From Peribacillus simplex (GTDB lineage Bacteria > Bacillota > Bacilli > Bacillales > DSM-1321), in NCBI RefSeq assembly GCF_900156045.1, contig NZ_FTMX01000017.1:1-39673 (forward strand): a stretch of DNA of 39,673 nucleotides, in the 5' to 3' direction. How positions within the stretch are numbered: the first letter of the stretch is position 1; the number at the start of each line of letters is the position of its first letter. Positions 6,731 through 15,121 of the stretch are shown in pieces. The notes below the pieces were generated by a model. It was not told where the DNA came from. It saw only the letters and a list, made by a program, of their open reading frames with translations, and did not search any database. The translations under genes and the position numbers were made by a program.

Positions 6731-9025
6731 TTACGGTTTATAGATTTTTTTGTTTTTTCCGTCATACATCACAATCGTTTTTGCTGGAATGGTTTCGTTT
6801 TTATAGGTAAAGTCTTTTTCAGAGAAATTGGCCACGACTTTCATATTTGTGCCAAATTCGGTTGCTTGGACAAGACGATCTTTTGACAGAACCTTAAATC
6901 CTGTCATCTCCTTTGTGACCGCTTTTCGGTGAAAAGGGGACCAATCTTTCACATGGGAGACAATCTTGTCTTTCTTTTCCTCCCATTGTTTCCTATCTAC
7001 ATGGTATAACGGCGGCACATTGTACAAGAATTCATAGAGCATTCTCTCCTCTACCACATCTTTGATTTTCAAGCTTCCCCATTCCCAATGATGAGTGGTG
7101 ATAACGGAATCGTTATACACCAATTTATAAAGGGGAAGAGAATAGGTGGGATCTAGATAGATGTGTTGATATAGCTCTTTGATTGGAACCTGTTTGCTAT
7201 ATCTGTCTGGAACCTCCCCTTGTTGAGACCAATAGCCCCCCACATAATATTTACTCTCTTTGTTTTTTCTCAAATCTGGGTCGCTCCATTTGATGACAGG
7301 GGTTTCTAAACCATGGGCAAATGCGATAACCTGGCTGGCATAGTCATTTCCTCCTTCTGACCCTATCACCATCTGTTTTTCTTTGTCGATGTACGCCATT
7401 CTCTTTAATCTTGCGGTCATATCCTGTTTCTGTGTGGTGATATGCTCTGGAGAATAATCATCGTAAAATTCCCCTGTCGCATCACAATCGACAAACCACG
7501 AATTAAACCGAATCCCTTCACTTAGAATTGCGTTAACACGCTTCTTGACAAGTGGTAGGGACAATGTTGGGTTAAGCTTTCTTCCTCTTCCAAGAAAACC
7601 ATGTATTTTCTCCCCGTTTTCGCTGGTAATGGTAGCATCTTCATATAAGGATTTATCTTCAAAAGAAGCTGTGTTCCAATCTCTGCTTCCTTTTTGATGT
7701 ATGGAATGATAGGAATCATAAGGTCCAATAAGATAGCCTAAGTGATTAACTTCTTCTACCATTTTGGGATTCATTAAGCCATTGGCCCAGTTTGGCAGTC
7801 CGATCCACGCGTTTTCTATTCCTGCTTTATTTATATCCTTTAGAAGATCCGTGGATTCCTTTTTCCCCCATTGGTCGATCTCGTCCACTGCTACTTTTAA
7901 TTGACTTTTCAAGAGTCGTTTATTTACTTCATACAGTTCTTGTTCACTTAGGTTTTTAATCCCCTTTTCAATCAATTTTTTAGATTGCTTATTTACATTA
8001 GGAAAAATTTCCTTGTTGTAAAATTGTTCGAGTTTCAATACCTCATTAAATGATCGAACGATGACTTTCTTTTGATAGCGATCCATGTAATCCTGGGTTT
8101 TCATTTGCTGAATAACCGTTTCGAATTCCTTTGACCCGTCCTCTGTATGGTTTTCTAGCAATTGCTTCATCCACTTGAGAAATTTCGCATCTAATTGCTG
8201 TATGATTTGATTCCATTGAATGTTTTCTTCTGTCACCGCTTCATCGTTCCATAAATAAATATGAGGGGCTCCATATAGCTTTTTGATGTTCGGATTCTCT
8301 TTTGCTTTTTCCTTTAATGTCTTGAATTCTCCTTGCTCTTTTATATAGCTTTTGTACAATTTTGCGACCTGCACGGGGTTATTGTCGGTTACATACACTC
8401 TAAATCCATATTCTTTGTGCGTATTTGTTGAAGGAAATTCGTGAGTGAACGCAAACTGAATCGTGGAAGCTGTATCAAACTGAATCGTATCGTTAAACAT
8501 ATTCTCCACGATATACGAGATCGAATATTTCGAATGGTTTAAGGTAAAAAACCTCATAGAAAAGGACTCACTGAAGGTCAACTTCTCATCCTTCAAAAAT
8601 TCTCTCCAATACGGATCCTCGTTCGGGATGAATTTCCCTTCCCCTAAAGGTAACATGTAGCTGTCTGCACTTACCTTAGGCCATTGAAACGCTTCGGCAC
8701 CTGTCGATTCAATATCAATATCTAAATACTTCTCTTTTTTCTCGACCTTCACGTTTACTTTCTCATCCGGATAACTCCACGTTACTCTTTCGTTATCCTT
8801 CTTCACATTTGCCACATTCATTTTCGGCAATGGCATTGAGGCCCTTTCTCTCACGCCATCCTTCTCGATAAACAATTCAAATGTTTCTGGGTTAACATCG
8901 AATGTGAAATCCGAATGTTTTACATGGGTGGGTTTATTTATTTTCTTCTGTTCCTTATTGTCACAGCCCGCAAAAAACCCAATAATCAGGGTGACGCATA
9001 GTGTCATTATCAGCTTTTTTTTCAT
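6731..9025 (-). CDS. Lipoprotein glycoside hydrolase, GH101-like
   Basis: This 764-residue protein has a lipoprotein signal (FFAGC, Cys21), so it should be anchored on the outer face of the membrane. An N-terminal beta-sandwich region contains YMLPLGEGKFIPNEDPYW, typical of GH101 and related hydrolases. A helical insert follows at about 260-400, and then a TIM-barrel-like domain with IENAWIGLPNWANGLM, GIRFNSWFVDCDATGEFYDD (a likely nucleophile Asp near residue 510) and MVIGSEGGNDY. A small beta domain ends the protein. GH101 enzymes are endo-alpha-N-acetylgalactosaminidases, but the substrate of this branch is unknown to me. The ribosome site GGAGGG is good. It is first in a two-gene unit with LCP, behind a promoter with the putative response-regulator site. 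Confidence 0.7.
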   Translation of the reverse strand: MKKKLIMTLCVTLIIGFFAGCDNKEQKKINKPTHVKHSDFTFDVNPETFELFIEKDGVRERASMPLPKMNVANVKKDNERVTWSYPDEKVNVKVEKKEKYLDIDIESTGAEAFQWPKVSADSYMLPLGEGKFIPNEDPYWREFLKDEKLTFSESFSMRFFTLNHSKYSISYIVENMFNDTIQFDTASTIQFAFTHEFPSTNTHKEYGFRVYVTDNNPVQVAKLYKSYIKEQGEFKTLKEKAKENPNIKKLYGAPHIYLWNDEAVTEENIQWNQIIQQLDAKFLKWMKQLLENHTEDGSKEFETVIQQMKTQDYMDRYQKKVIVRSFNEVLKLEQFYNKEIFPNVNKQSKKLIEKGIKNLSEQELYEVNKRLLKSQLKVAVDEIDQWGKKESTDLLKDINKAGIENAWIGLPNWANGLMNPKMVEEVNHLGYLIGPYDSYHSIHQKGSRDWNTASFEDKSLYEDATITSENGEKIHGFLGRGRKLNPTLSLPLVKKRVNAILSEGIRFNSWFVDCDATGEFYDDYSPEHITTQKQDMTARLKRMAYIDKEKQMVIGSEGGNDYASQVIAFAHGLETPVIKWSDPDLRKNKESKYYVGGYWSQQGEVPDRYSKQVPIKELYQHIYLDPTYSLPLYKLVYNDSVITTHHWEWGSLKIKDVVEERMLYEFLYNVPPLYHVDRKQWEEKKDKIVSHVKDWSPFHRKAVTKEMTGFKVLSKDRLVQATEFGTNMKVVANFSEKDFTYKNETIPAKTIVMYDGKNKKIYKP

Positions 9026-9048
9026 TTCTTTCCCTCCTGTCTTCGTAC

Positions 9049-9083
9049 ACTATAATTTCTTTTTGTTACATTAGTTTTACAAT
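9049..9083 (-). promoter_or_regulatory. Promoter with putative VanR-like operator, in front of the GH101-like/LCP unit
   Basis: The plus strand reads TGTTACATTAGTTTTACAAT at 9064-9083. On the minus strand this is TGTAA, 6 nt, TGTAA, which is two half-sites with an 11-bp period as bound by OmpR/PhoB-type dimers. Nine nt further is TATAGT (9049-9054), a good -10 box. No proper -35 box exists and the operator covers its place, as in activator-dependent promoters. The same site with the same spacing occurs at 14036-14070 (19 of 20 bases identical). Confidence 0.7.
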
Positions 9084-9111
9084 TCAAAGTTGCGTTGGCC
9101 TTTGTGGCTCA

Positions 9112-9147
9112 TAAAAAAAGAACCCTAATGATTGACAGGGTTCTTTT
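9112..9147 (-). terminator. Terminator overlapping the end of the histidine kinase gene
   Basis: On the minus strand AAAGAACCCT and AGGGTTCTTT form the stem, followed by a T run. The stop codon of the kinase lies inside the hairpin. It separates the kinase transcript from the GH101-like gene. Confidence 0.85.
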
Positions 9148-10516
9148 GAAAACAAATATAAAATTGTATCTGATTATTGAAGATAGAGACTCCATGTTTA
9201 AAATGATGACGATTAAGAATGGATTTAACAATAGCAAGCCCTAAGCCTGTTCCAGAGACTTTTTTATTTCTGGAGGCTTCTAACACATAAAATGGATCCC
9301 AAATTTGCTCAACCTTTTCTGTTTTTTGTATGTTGCTGCCGTTCTTAATTTGAAATACAATCTCTTGGTCTAAGACCTCAAATGCAATGTCAATTTTAAG
9401 ATCTGCTGTATATTTAATGGCATTACTTATTAAATTGTTAAACACCATCTCAATCTTATCTTTATCCGCCAACACAAATAATTGTTGTACATGAGAATTA
9501 GAAATTCTAACATCTATTTTTTTCATTTCGATCTCAATTTTATGTTTTTCAAGGCACGTATGAAATAGGTCGTTAAGTTCAAAAGTGGTCTTTTCAATCT
9601 CATCTCTTTCAATTTTTGTAAAGTTTAATAAATCCTCTATTAAATTGGTGATATTATCGGTTTGCTTTATGATTGTGTCGATATAAGTACCATCGTCTAA
9701 TCCATCCTTTATACCCACACAATAGGCTTTTATTAAAGACAACGGTGTTTTCAGTTCATGCGTAAGATCAGACATAACTACTTTTAAGTTCTTATTTTTT
9801 CGCTTTAAATCTTGATGAGCCTCATTAAGCTTATTACTCATCACATTAATGCTGTTTGCCAGTTCCTCAATTTCATCATTTGTTTTGATATGAACGGTTT
9901 CAAATTTCAAATCTGAAATTTCTTTAGAAACATCTTTTAACTTTTTTAACGGAGTGGTTATCTTTTTTGACAATATCCAGACTAATGCAACGATGAGGAT
10001 AATAGAAAATAGCAACATATATAAATTAAATTCATTGACGATGTTTGCCGTATCACTAAAATGTATAATGGAAATGCCTACTAACACGAGCATATTGTCT
10101 CTTTGCATAAAACTGACTAAGAAGCTTGATTTTAACTTTCCTTGGTCATATAGTTTATTCACTTTTTTTCCTTCTGCCAATTTTTGAAGTGTTTCTTCTG
10201 TAATCCAAAATTTATTTAATGTGATTCGATTTTTGTCTAATTGATTACGTACTGTCTCATTTAATTCATCTACATTGCTATGAATAGGCTCGTAAACAAT
10301 GGTTATTCCATATTTATTATCAATAGTTTCTTTGGAGTGGATAAATGTAGTCTTATCCATTTCTTTTATCTCATTAGAAACTTGCTGTAACCTCTCTTTT
10401 GTTTTATACAAGTAATATTTAGGCAAAAAATATTGGGTAAGCAAGATTGAGATAGAAAAAATGACGATTACGGCTAAGGAGATACTTATAGATAGCTTTC
10501 TTCCAAGCTTATTCAT
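9125..10516 (-). CDS. Sensor histidine kinase, VanS/PhoR-like
   Basis: Two membrane helices (about residues 10-32 and 163-184) enclose an extracytoplasmic domain of some 130 residues. A HAMP linker follows (TPLKKLKDVSKEISDLKFE), then the dimerisation and phosphoacceptor segment MSDLTHELKTPLSLIKAY with its conserved His. The ATPase domain has an N box FNNLISNAIKYT and a G2 box SGTGLGLAIVKSIL. The kinase should phosphorylate the response regulator encoded immediately upstream, and the two genes overlap by 8 nt. The signal is not visible. From the neighbours (MurG paralogue, LCP, wall-type hydrolase) I infer a cell-envelope cue. Confidence 0.95.
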   Translation of the reverse strand: MNKLGRKLSISISLAVIVIFSISILLTQYFLPKYYLYKTKERLQQVSNEIKEMDKTTFIHSKETIDNKYGITIVYEPIHSNVDELNETVRNQLDKNRITLNKFWITEETLQKLAEGKKVNKLYDQGKLKSSFLVSFMQRDNMLVLVGISIIHFSDTANIVNEFNLYMLLFSIILIVALVWILSKKITTPLKKLKDVSKEISDLKFETVHIKTNDEIEELANSINVMSNKLNEAHQDLKRKNKNLKVVMSDLTHELKTPLSLIKAYCVGIKDGLDDGTYIDTIIKQTDNITNLIEDLLNFTKIERDEIEKTTFELNDLFHTCLEKHKIEIEMKKIDVRISNSHVQQLFVLADKDKIEMVFNNLISNAIKYTADLKIDIAFEVLDQEIVFQIKNGSNIQKTEKVEQIWDPFYVLEASRNKKVSGTGLGLAIVKSILNRHHFKHGVSIFNNQIQFYICFQKNPVNH

Positions 10517-11156
10517 CCTCTTCCTCCAAACTATACCCCAAACCTCTATGGGTTGTTATGACGCCTTCTCCGATTTTTTCTCGTAACCTTCTTATATGGG
10601 TATCAACAGTTCGTTCTTCGCCAAAGTAGTCAAATCCCCAGACGATATCTAGAAGTTTTTTTCGAGTCAATATACTTCCTTTATGATTAATAAAACATCT
10701 CATAAGTTCGAATTCCGTTTTTGTCCCATTCAAATCCTTGTCGTTTTTATAAATCTTTTTTGCTTCTAAATCAACACTGATATCTTTAATATGAAATATC
10801 TTTTCTTTACGAAGGAGTTTCTTTGCTCTTGCTAATAGAACTCCTGGATGGAAAGGTTTTCGAACAAAATCATCTGCTCCAATCGTTAACGCTTTAAACT
10901 CATCATCATTTTCACTTTTTGCTGTGAGCATTAATACTTTCGTGTCACTTTTACTCTTTATTTCTTTACATACGTTCAAACCACTTATCTCAGGCATCAT
11001 CCAGTCTAATATAGCTAAATCAATTTTGTTACTATGAAAAATAGTTAGTGCCTCTTCACCATCTTCAGCTTGAAATACATGAAATCCTTCCCTCTCAAAA
11101 TAAACCTTTAAAATTTTCAACATATCTTTTTCATCATCTGCGATTAGTACGTTCAT
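10509..11156 (-). CDS. Response regulator, OmpR/VanR family
   Basis: The receiver domain (1-115) has the acidic pair Asp7/Asp8, phosphoacceptor Asp51 in LAILDWMMPEISG, the LMLTAKS switch region and the KPF lysine. A winged-helix DNA-binding domain (about 125-212) has KTEFELMRCFINHKGSILTR, the ERTVDTHIRRLREKIG recognition helix and a TTHRGLGYSL wing. The family binds pairs of direct half-sites spaced by one helical turn. The matching sites at 9064-9083 and 14051-14070 fit, so it probably activates both units of this module, including its own transcription from the promoter before the dehydratase gene. The ribosome site is CGGAGGA. A 103-nt gap separates it from murG upstream, with no terminator seen. 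Confidence 0.95.
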   Translation of the reverse strand: MNVLIADDEKDMLKILKVYFEREGFHVFQAEDGEEALTIFHSNKIDLAILDWMMPEISGLNVCKEIKSKSDTKVLMLTAKSENDDEFKALTIGADDFVRKPFHPGVLLARAKKLLRKEKIFHIKDISVDLEAKKIYKNDKDLNGTKTEFELMRCFINHKGSILTRKKLLDIVWGFDYFGEERTVDTHIRRLREKIGEGVITTHRGLGYSLEEEDE

Positions 11157-11259
11157 TTTTTCCTCCGAGTTAGGGAATTTAAATAAAGATTTGATTCTTC
11201 AACTTGACTAATCACACACTAGTATTTACATCTTAAATAATCTCCTGAGCCAGAAACTT

Positions 11260-12327
11260 CTATACAGCCACCTTCCTAATTAAATCCATTAGCTTATCTA
11301 TTGCCTGGTTATCTTTATTCTTTTTCATATTTTCGATGTGTTTTTCACGATTTTTATATAACATGTATATCGCATCGATAAATGTATCATTGTTCAAATT
11401 CTCTTGTAGAAGTACTTCGGCATATCCAGCATTTTGAAAAGATTGAGCATTTAAGACTTGCTCTCCCCTACTGGAACCATTGGAAAGTGGAACAAGAAGC
11501 ATCGGCTTTTGTAAAAACAAAAATTCAAAAATAGCTGTTGAACCTGCCCTTGAAACCACAAAATCGGTCATAGCTATTACATCAGATAATTCATCGTTGA
11601 TATATTCAAATTGTTGATAGCCTCTTATCTGAATAGATGGATCAACTTTTTCTTTACCACAAATGTGTACAATTTGAAAATCTGTTAGTAATTTATCTAA
11701 ACATGATCTGACAATTTCATTAATACGTTGCGCGCCCTGACTTCCACCCATAACTAGTAACACGGGTTTCTCTTCTGTAAATCCACAATAGGACAACCCC
11801 TGAGTGTAATGGCCTTTTTTTAATACATCTCTTATGATACCACCGATATGAATCTTCTTATTGGTCTTTAGGTCTTGTCCAGTGTCAGGAAAAGTCGTGC
11901 ATACTTTTGTTGCAAAAGGGAGAGATAGTTTGTTGGCAAGTCCTAGTGTCCGATCCGGTTCACGAATCACGATTGGAACTTTATTTAACCATCCCCCTAA
12001 GACGACAGGTACAGCTACAAATCCTCCTGCAGAAAATACAACATTAGCTTTTAACTTCCTAAATAACCGATATGATTGAAAGATTCCTTTAATTACTTTA
12101 ATGGGATCTTTCATATTATTCCAATCAAAATAGCGCCTTAACTTCCCAGTTGAAACGCTATAATATTGAACGGAGGGGATACTTGTCATTAATTGTTTCT
12201 CGATTCCGTTCTCAGAGCCAATATAATGCACATCCCAACCTTCTTGAATAAACTTCGGGATGAGCACTAGATTGACCATTACATGGCCAGCAGATCCTCC
12301 TCCAGTAAAAACAATACTTTTTTTCAA
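11260..12327 (-). CDS. MurG-type glycosyltransferase paralogue (family GT28)
   Basis: MurG adds GlcNAc to lipid I to form lipid II on the inner membrane face. This 355-residue protein has the expected GT-B layout: N-terminal FTGGGSAGHVMVNL, FSAGGFVAVPVVLGG, the donor-domain LVMGGSQGAQRINEIV, and SRAGSTAIFEFLFLQKPMLLVP with the sugar-nucleotide Glu. One motif differs: the HEQNxxPGxxN loop of canonical MurG reads REPDRTLGLAN here. This resembles the second MurG carried by some bacilli and may mean a changed acceptor. It starts at TTG with AGGGG upstream. The essential mur/dcw genes are not nearby, so this is probably an accessory, inducible copy. It lies 79 nt after the NUDIX gene in the same operon. 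Confidence 0.88.
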   Translation of the reverse strand: MKKSIVFTGGGSAGHVMVNLVLIPKFIQEGWDVHYIGSENGIEKQLMTSIPSVQYYSVSTGKLRRYFDWNNMKDPIKVIKGIFQSYRLFRKLKANVVFSAGGFVAVPVVLGGWLNKVPIVIREPDRTLGLANKLSLPFATKVCTTFPDTGQDLKTNKKIHIGGIIRDVLKKGHYTQGLSYCGFTEEKPVLLVMGGSQGAQRINEIVRSCLDKLLTDFQIVHICGKEKVDPSIQIRGYQQFEYINDELSDVIAMTDFVVSRAGSTAIFEFLFLQKPMLLVPLSNGSSRGEQVLNAQSFQNAGYAEVLLQENLNNDTFIDAIYMLYKNREKHIENMKKNKDNQAIDKLMDLIRKVAV

Positions 12328-12406
12328 CTAATTTCCCCTGCCTTTATCATTAACAAATATCATCATATTAAATACAGTCATACTATCCGTGCATATCTTC
12401 AGCCTA

Positions 12407-12880
12407 TTAAAATTCAATTAATGAAGTTTCCGTTTTTAAGAAACTATGGAGAATGTCTTTATGAGAGTCCATCATACCTTCTGGGATTGTATTCAACTTA
12501 AAAAAACGTAAATCTAAAGATTCTGTATCGGATACTAACAATTCTCCTTTAAAATCTTTCGAAGTATAAACAACTGTTACAGCATAAAACTCGTCTCCAT
12601 TTTGCAATTTCACAAAATATTCTTGTCCAGAAAATACACCAACTAAGGTTAGATTATATACAAGAAGCCCGGTTTCCTCGTACAATTCTCTTTCTGCTGT
12701 ATTTTCAGTTGATTCTCCCAGCTCCATTAGACCGCCAGGAAGGCCCCATAAACCCTCCGGTTCTTTACGTTGTTGTAATAGAACACCATTATCTTTATCA
12801 ATTAGAATCACAACAGAGCCAACCAGGATAACTGGTCGATGACCTACAGCCTTCCTTAATTCGCCAACATACCCCATCAT
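12407..12880 (-). CDS. NUDIX hydrolase
   Basis: A 157-residue protein with a complete Nudix box: GLMELGESTENTAERELYEETGL fits the GX5EX7REUXEEXGU pattern, including the REXXEE metal-binding glutamates. Other segments (GSVVILIDKDNGVLLQQR, GLWGLPGG) are typical of nucleotide-diphosphate-sugar or NTP hydrolases such as the MutT/ADP-ribose groups. The substrate is not predictable. Between a nucleotide-sugar dehydratase and a UDP-GlcNAc-using MurG-like enzyme, a nucleotide sugar or its breakdown product is an attractive but unproven choice. Two ATGs stand in tandem at the start (12880, 12877). The gene begins 29 nt after the dehydratase gene. Confidence 0.93.
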   Translation of the reverse strand: MMGYVGELRKAVGHRPVILVGSVVILIDKDNGVLLQQRKEPEGLWGLPGGLMELGESTENTAERELYEETGLLVYNLTLVGVFSGQEYFVKLQNGDEFYAVTVVYTSKDFKGELLVSDTESLDLRFFKLNTIPEGMMDSHKDILHSFLKTETSLIEF

Positions 12881-12909
12881 TTATCAGCTCTTTACACAGG
12901 GTGAGATCG

Positions 12910-13908
12910 TTAGCTTTTGTTCCACGACAGAAAACCTCCTTTCATTAACATTTGTTCCACTTCACTAATTGAAATTTGCTTTGTAGCAGAACTATATTCC
13001 TTCAGATTTACCGGAGTACTGCTAGTATAATGTTCTTGAAGTCCTGGGATAGTAAGAGAAGGAAGGACTACAAAATAATCTTTATCAAAATCTACTGTTC
13101 GGCTGCTTTCACATTCGGTAAAGAGTGTTTCGTTCAATTTTTCTCCTGGACGAACACCTATTTCCTTTATTTCAATATTTTTTTCACCTGATGATTTAAT
13201 TAACACTTGGGCTAGATCAGCTATTTTAATAGAAGGCATGTTCAAAACATATGTTTCTCCACCTTTACCGTTAATTGTTGCTTTAAACAACAATTGAACA
13301 GCAGCTTCAATCGTTAAGAAAAACCGTGTCATACGTTGATCAGTAATACCTATTTGTGAAATTTTTTTTATTTGATTCTTGAAAATAGGAATAACACTGC
13401 CACTGGATCCGAGAACATTACCACTTCTTACACAAATAAATTTAGTGTTTGCTTCTTTTAAATTTGCATGAATAATTAGCTTTTCTCCAAGAGCCTTCGT
13501 GATTCCGTAAGTATTTGACGGATCTGAAACTTTATCAGTTGAAACGTATATGACTTTTTTTACATCGTTTTCAATGGCTGATTCGATCACATTTTGCGTA
13601 CCAAGTACATTTGTCTTTATGGCTTCTAAAGGTTGATATTCACAAACAGGTACATGTTTTAATGCAGCCAGATGAAAAACATAATCGACACCCTCACATG
13701 CTTGCATAAGTTCTTCCTTATCACGAATGTCACCGATAATGAACTTGAATCTATCATCATTAGCAAATTGTTGTTGCATTTCAACTTGTCTTGTTTCATT
13801 TCGCGAAAAAATACGAATTTCTTTCGGCTTATGATCAAAAAGCTGTTTTACAATTTCAAGACCCCATGATCCTGTACCACCTGTAATTAAAAATGTACTA
13901 TTATTCAA
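12910..13908 (-). CDS. Nucleotide-sugar 4,6-dehydratase/epimerase, CapD/PseB-like
   Basis: This is an extended short-chain dehydrogenase: TFLITGGTGSWGLEIVKQL is the NAD(P)-binding loop, with FIIGDIRDKEELMQA, VFHLAALKHVPVCEYQP, VIYVSTDKVSDPSNTYGITK (catalytic Tyr and Lys, with STDK as in the CapD/PseB group) and SGNVLGSSGSVIPIF. The group converts UDP-GlcNAc to 4-keto-6-deoxy sugars for surface glycans. I prefer the TTG start at 13908: GGAGGGA stands 7 nt before it and the product then begins right at the Rossmann fold. An ATG at 13944 would add 12 residues without a ribosome site. It is first in the operon dehydratase-NUDIX-murG-regulator-kinase, about 120 nt after a putative VanR-type promoter. 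Confidence 0.9.
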   Translation of the reverse strand: MNNSTFLITGGTGSWGLEIVKQLFDHKPKEIRIFSRNETRQVEMQQQFANDDRFKFIIGDIRDKEELMQACEGVDYVFHLAALKHVPVCEYQPLEAIKTNVLGTQNVIESAIENDVKKVIYVSTDKVSDPSNTYGITKALGEKLIIHANLKEANTKFICVRSGNVLGSSGSVIPIFKNQIKKISQIGITDQRMTRFFLTIEAAVQLLFKATINGKGGETYVLNMPSIKIADLAQVLIKSSGEKNIEIKEIGVRPGEKLNETLFTECESSRTVDFDKDYFVVLPSLTIPGLQEHYTSSTPVNLKEYSSATKQISISEVEQMLMKGGFLSWNKS

Positions 13909-14035
13909 TATATTTCCCTCCATATAAACCACAAAATAATTCAATCATTTTGCTTTACATTACATAACGAAAAAATGTTAGCAATTCGTAACAGCCATCA
14001 TGACGAATATTTTGATGAACTTTTATTCTAGTTAA

Positions 14036-14070
14036 ATAATAGTTTTTGTTTGTTACATTAGTTTGACAAT
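14036..14070 (-). promoter_or_regulatory. Promoter with putative VanR-like operator, in front of the dehydratase operon
   Basis: TGTTACATTAGTTTGACAAT (14051-14070) differs from the site at 9064-9083 in one base. On the minus strand it gives TGTCA, 6 nt, TGTAA. Exactly 9 nt downstream is TATTAT (14036-14041) as -10, the same geometry as the other promoter. A leader of about 120 nt separates it from the TTG start. Confidence 0.7.
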
Positions 14071-14321
14071 CATCGTAATAGTTATAACTACATGAAAAAG
14101 GATAAGGACTCTGAATTATTAATAAGTTAGGTAACACAATGGGATAACATATAGGAAAGGATTAAACTTACCAAAAACCAGTATTTTTGTAACGATTGTT
14201 CATCCATCTACTTGCCTTTGATTTTATTAAGATCTCCGGTTACCAAAAAGATTTCCAAATACCTTTTCAATAAAGATACCTCTAGTAAAATTAAGATATA
14301 CAAGTATATTGGAGGTTACAT

Positions 14322-14891
14322 ATGATTATCGGATATGCACGAGTCTCTACTATTGACCAAAACTTAGATCGGCAAATTATTATACTTACTGAATATGGTT
14401 GTGAAAAAATAGTGAAGGAGAAGTTTACAGGTACCATTAAAGATCGAAAGGGACTACATCAACTGTTTGATGTAATCAGACAAGGCGATACGGTTGTAGT
14501 GGAAAGCATATCCCGTTTAGGACGCAAAACATTGGATATCCTCAACATTATTCAACAGTTGGAAGAGATAGGAGTGCAATTCATTTCTTTAAAGGAAAAT
14601 ATGGATACAAGAACCTCTACAGGAAAAGCTATGTTCCAAATGATGTGTGTAATTGCAGAATTAGAAAGAAACCTCATTGCTGAAAGGGTAAAGGAGGGAC
14701 TGGAAGCAAGTAAAAGGCGTGGAAAAACATTAGGTAGACCAAAGCTAGATAAAGAAAAGCTTGTTGTTGCGCTACGGATGTATGATAGTAAAGAATATTC
14801 TATAAAGGAGATAGTCTCGGCAACTGGAATTTCTCAAGGATCCTTATATAGGGCGGTCAATAGAAGAAAGTTTGAAGAAATAAAAAAATAG
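14322..14891 (+). CDS. Serine recombinase, Tn3-type resolvase/invertase family
   Basis: The 189-residue length is normal for TnpR resolvases. The N-terminal catalytic domain has IIGYARVSTIDQNLDRQ, with nucleophile Ser9 and Arg7, then VVESISRLGR, FISLKENMDT and TGKAMFQMMCVIAELERNLI. The C terminus is a helix-turn-helix (IVSATGISQGSLYRAVNRR). Such enzymes resolve cointegrates at a res site or invert a segment. GGAGG lies 6 nt before the ATG. No intact transposase is present. The nearest is the TnpA tail at 4.7-5.5 kb, and a possible transposon end directly follows the stop codon. It may be a leftover of a Tn3-family element or a domesticated resolvase. Confidence 0.95.
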   Translation: MIIGYARVSTIDQNLDRQIIILTEYGCEKIVKEKFTGTIKDRKGLHQLFDVIRQGDTVVVESISRLGRKTLDILNIIQQLEEIGVQFISLKENMDTRTSTGKAMFQMMCVIAELERNLIAERVKEGLEASKRRGKTLGRPKLDKEKLVVALRMYDSKEYSIKEIVSATGISQGSLYRAVNRRKFEEIKK

Positions 14892-14928
14892 GGGTACGTT
14901 TTATTATTTCTCCAAATTTACTTTGCGG
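14891..14928 (+). repeat. Possible Tn3-type terminal inverted repeat
   Basis: Directly at the resolvase stop the sequence starts GGGGTACG and contains AAATTTAC near its inner part. The layout resembles 38-bp Tn3-family ends (GGGGTA at the outer edge, ATTTAC further in). I could not find a matching partner end in the window, so this is weak. Confidence 0.25.
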
Positions 14929-14953
14929 TCTACAGCAAGAACCCTGTCACTAA

Positions 14954-14996
14954 GCCTTAAAGACAGCTCTGATCTTCAGCTAACGCACCCTTTAGT
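14954..14996 (+). repeat. Dispersed repeat, copy 1
   Basis: The run GCCTTAAAGACAGCTC, then ATCTTCAGC, then GCACCC and TTAGT matches 38412-38453 with few differences in the same orientation. It is non-coding and looks like a short interspersed genomic repeat. Confidence 0.7.
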
Positions 14997-15028
14997 AAAA
15001 AAGTTCAGCCAGATATTTCTGGTTGAAC
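14997..15028 (-). terminator. Terminator of the D-peptide utilisation operon
   Basis: GTTCAACCAGA and TCTGGCTGAAC pair (one mismatch) around a 4-nt loop on the minus strand and are followed by TTTTTT. It is the first good terminator after rpiR. Confidence 0.75.
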
Positions 15029-15121
15029 CCATTAATTCATTCTCGATTACCATTTGGCGAATAATTATCAGACCTCCACCTGAAAACAGAACCGATTACA
15101 AATAAGCAGTAATAATCCTAC

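Noticed and set aside
11157..11259. A third VanR-type operator before the response regulator gene
   Set aside because: ATGTAAATACTAGTGTGTG has a similar look, but the half-sites are 12 bp apart and the second does not match. No -10 box follows at the right distance.
9125..12327. A vancomycin-resistance operon
   Set aside because: The two-component system is VanRS-like, but no VanH, D-Ala ligase (VanA/B) or VanX homologue is present. The MurG paralogue and LCP protein alone do not confer that function by known biology.
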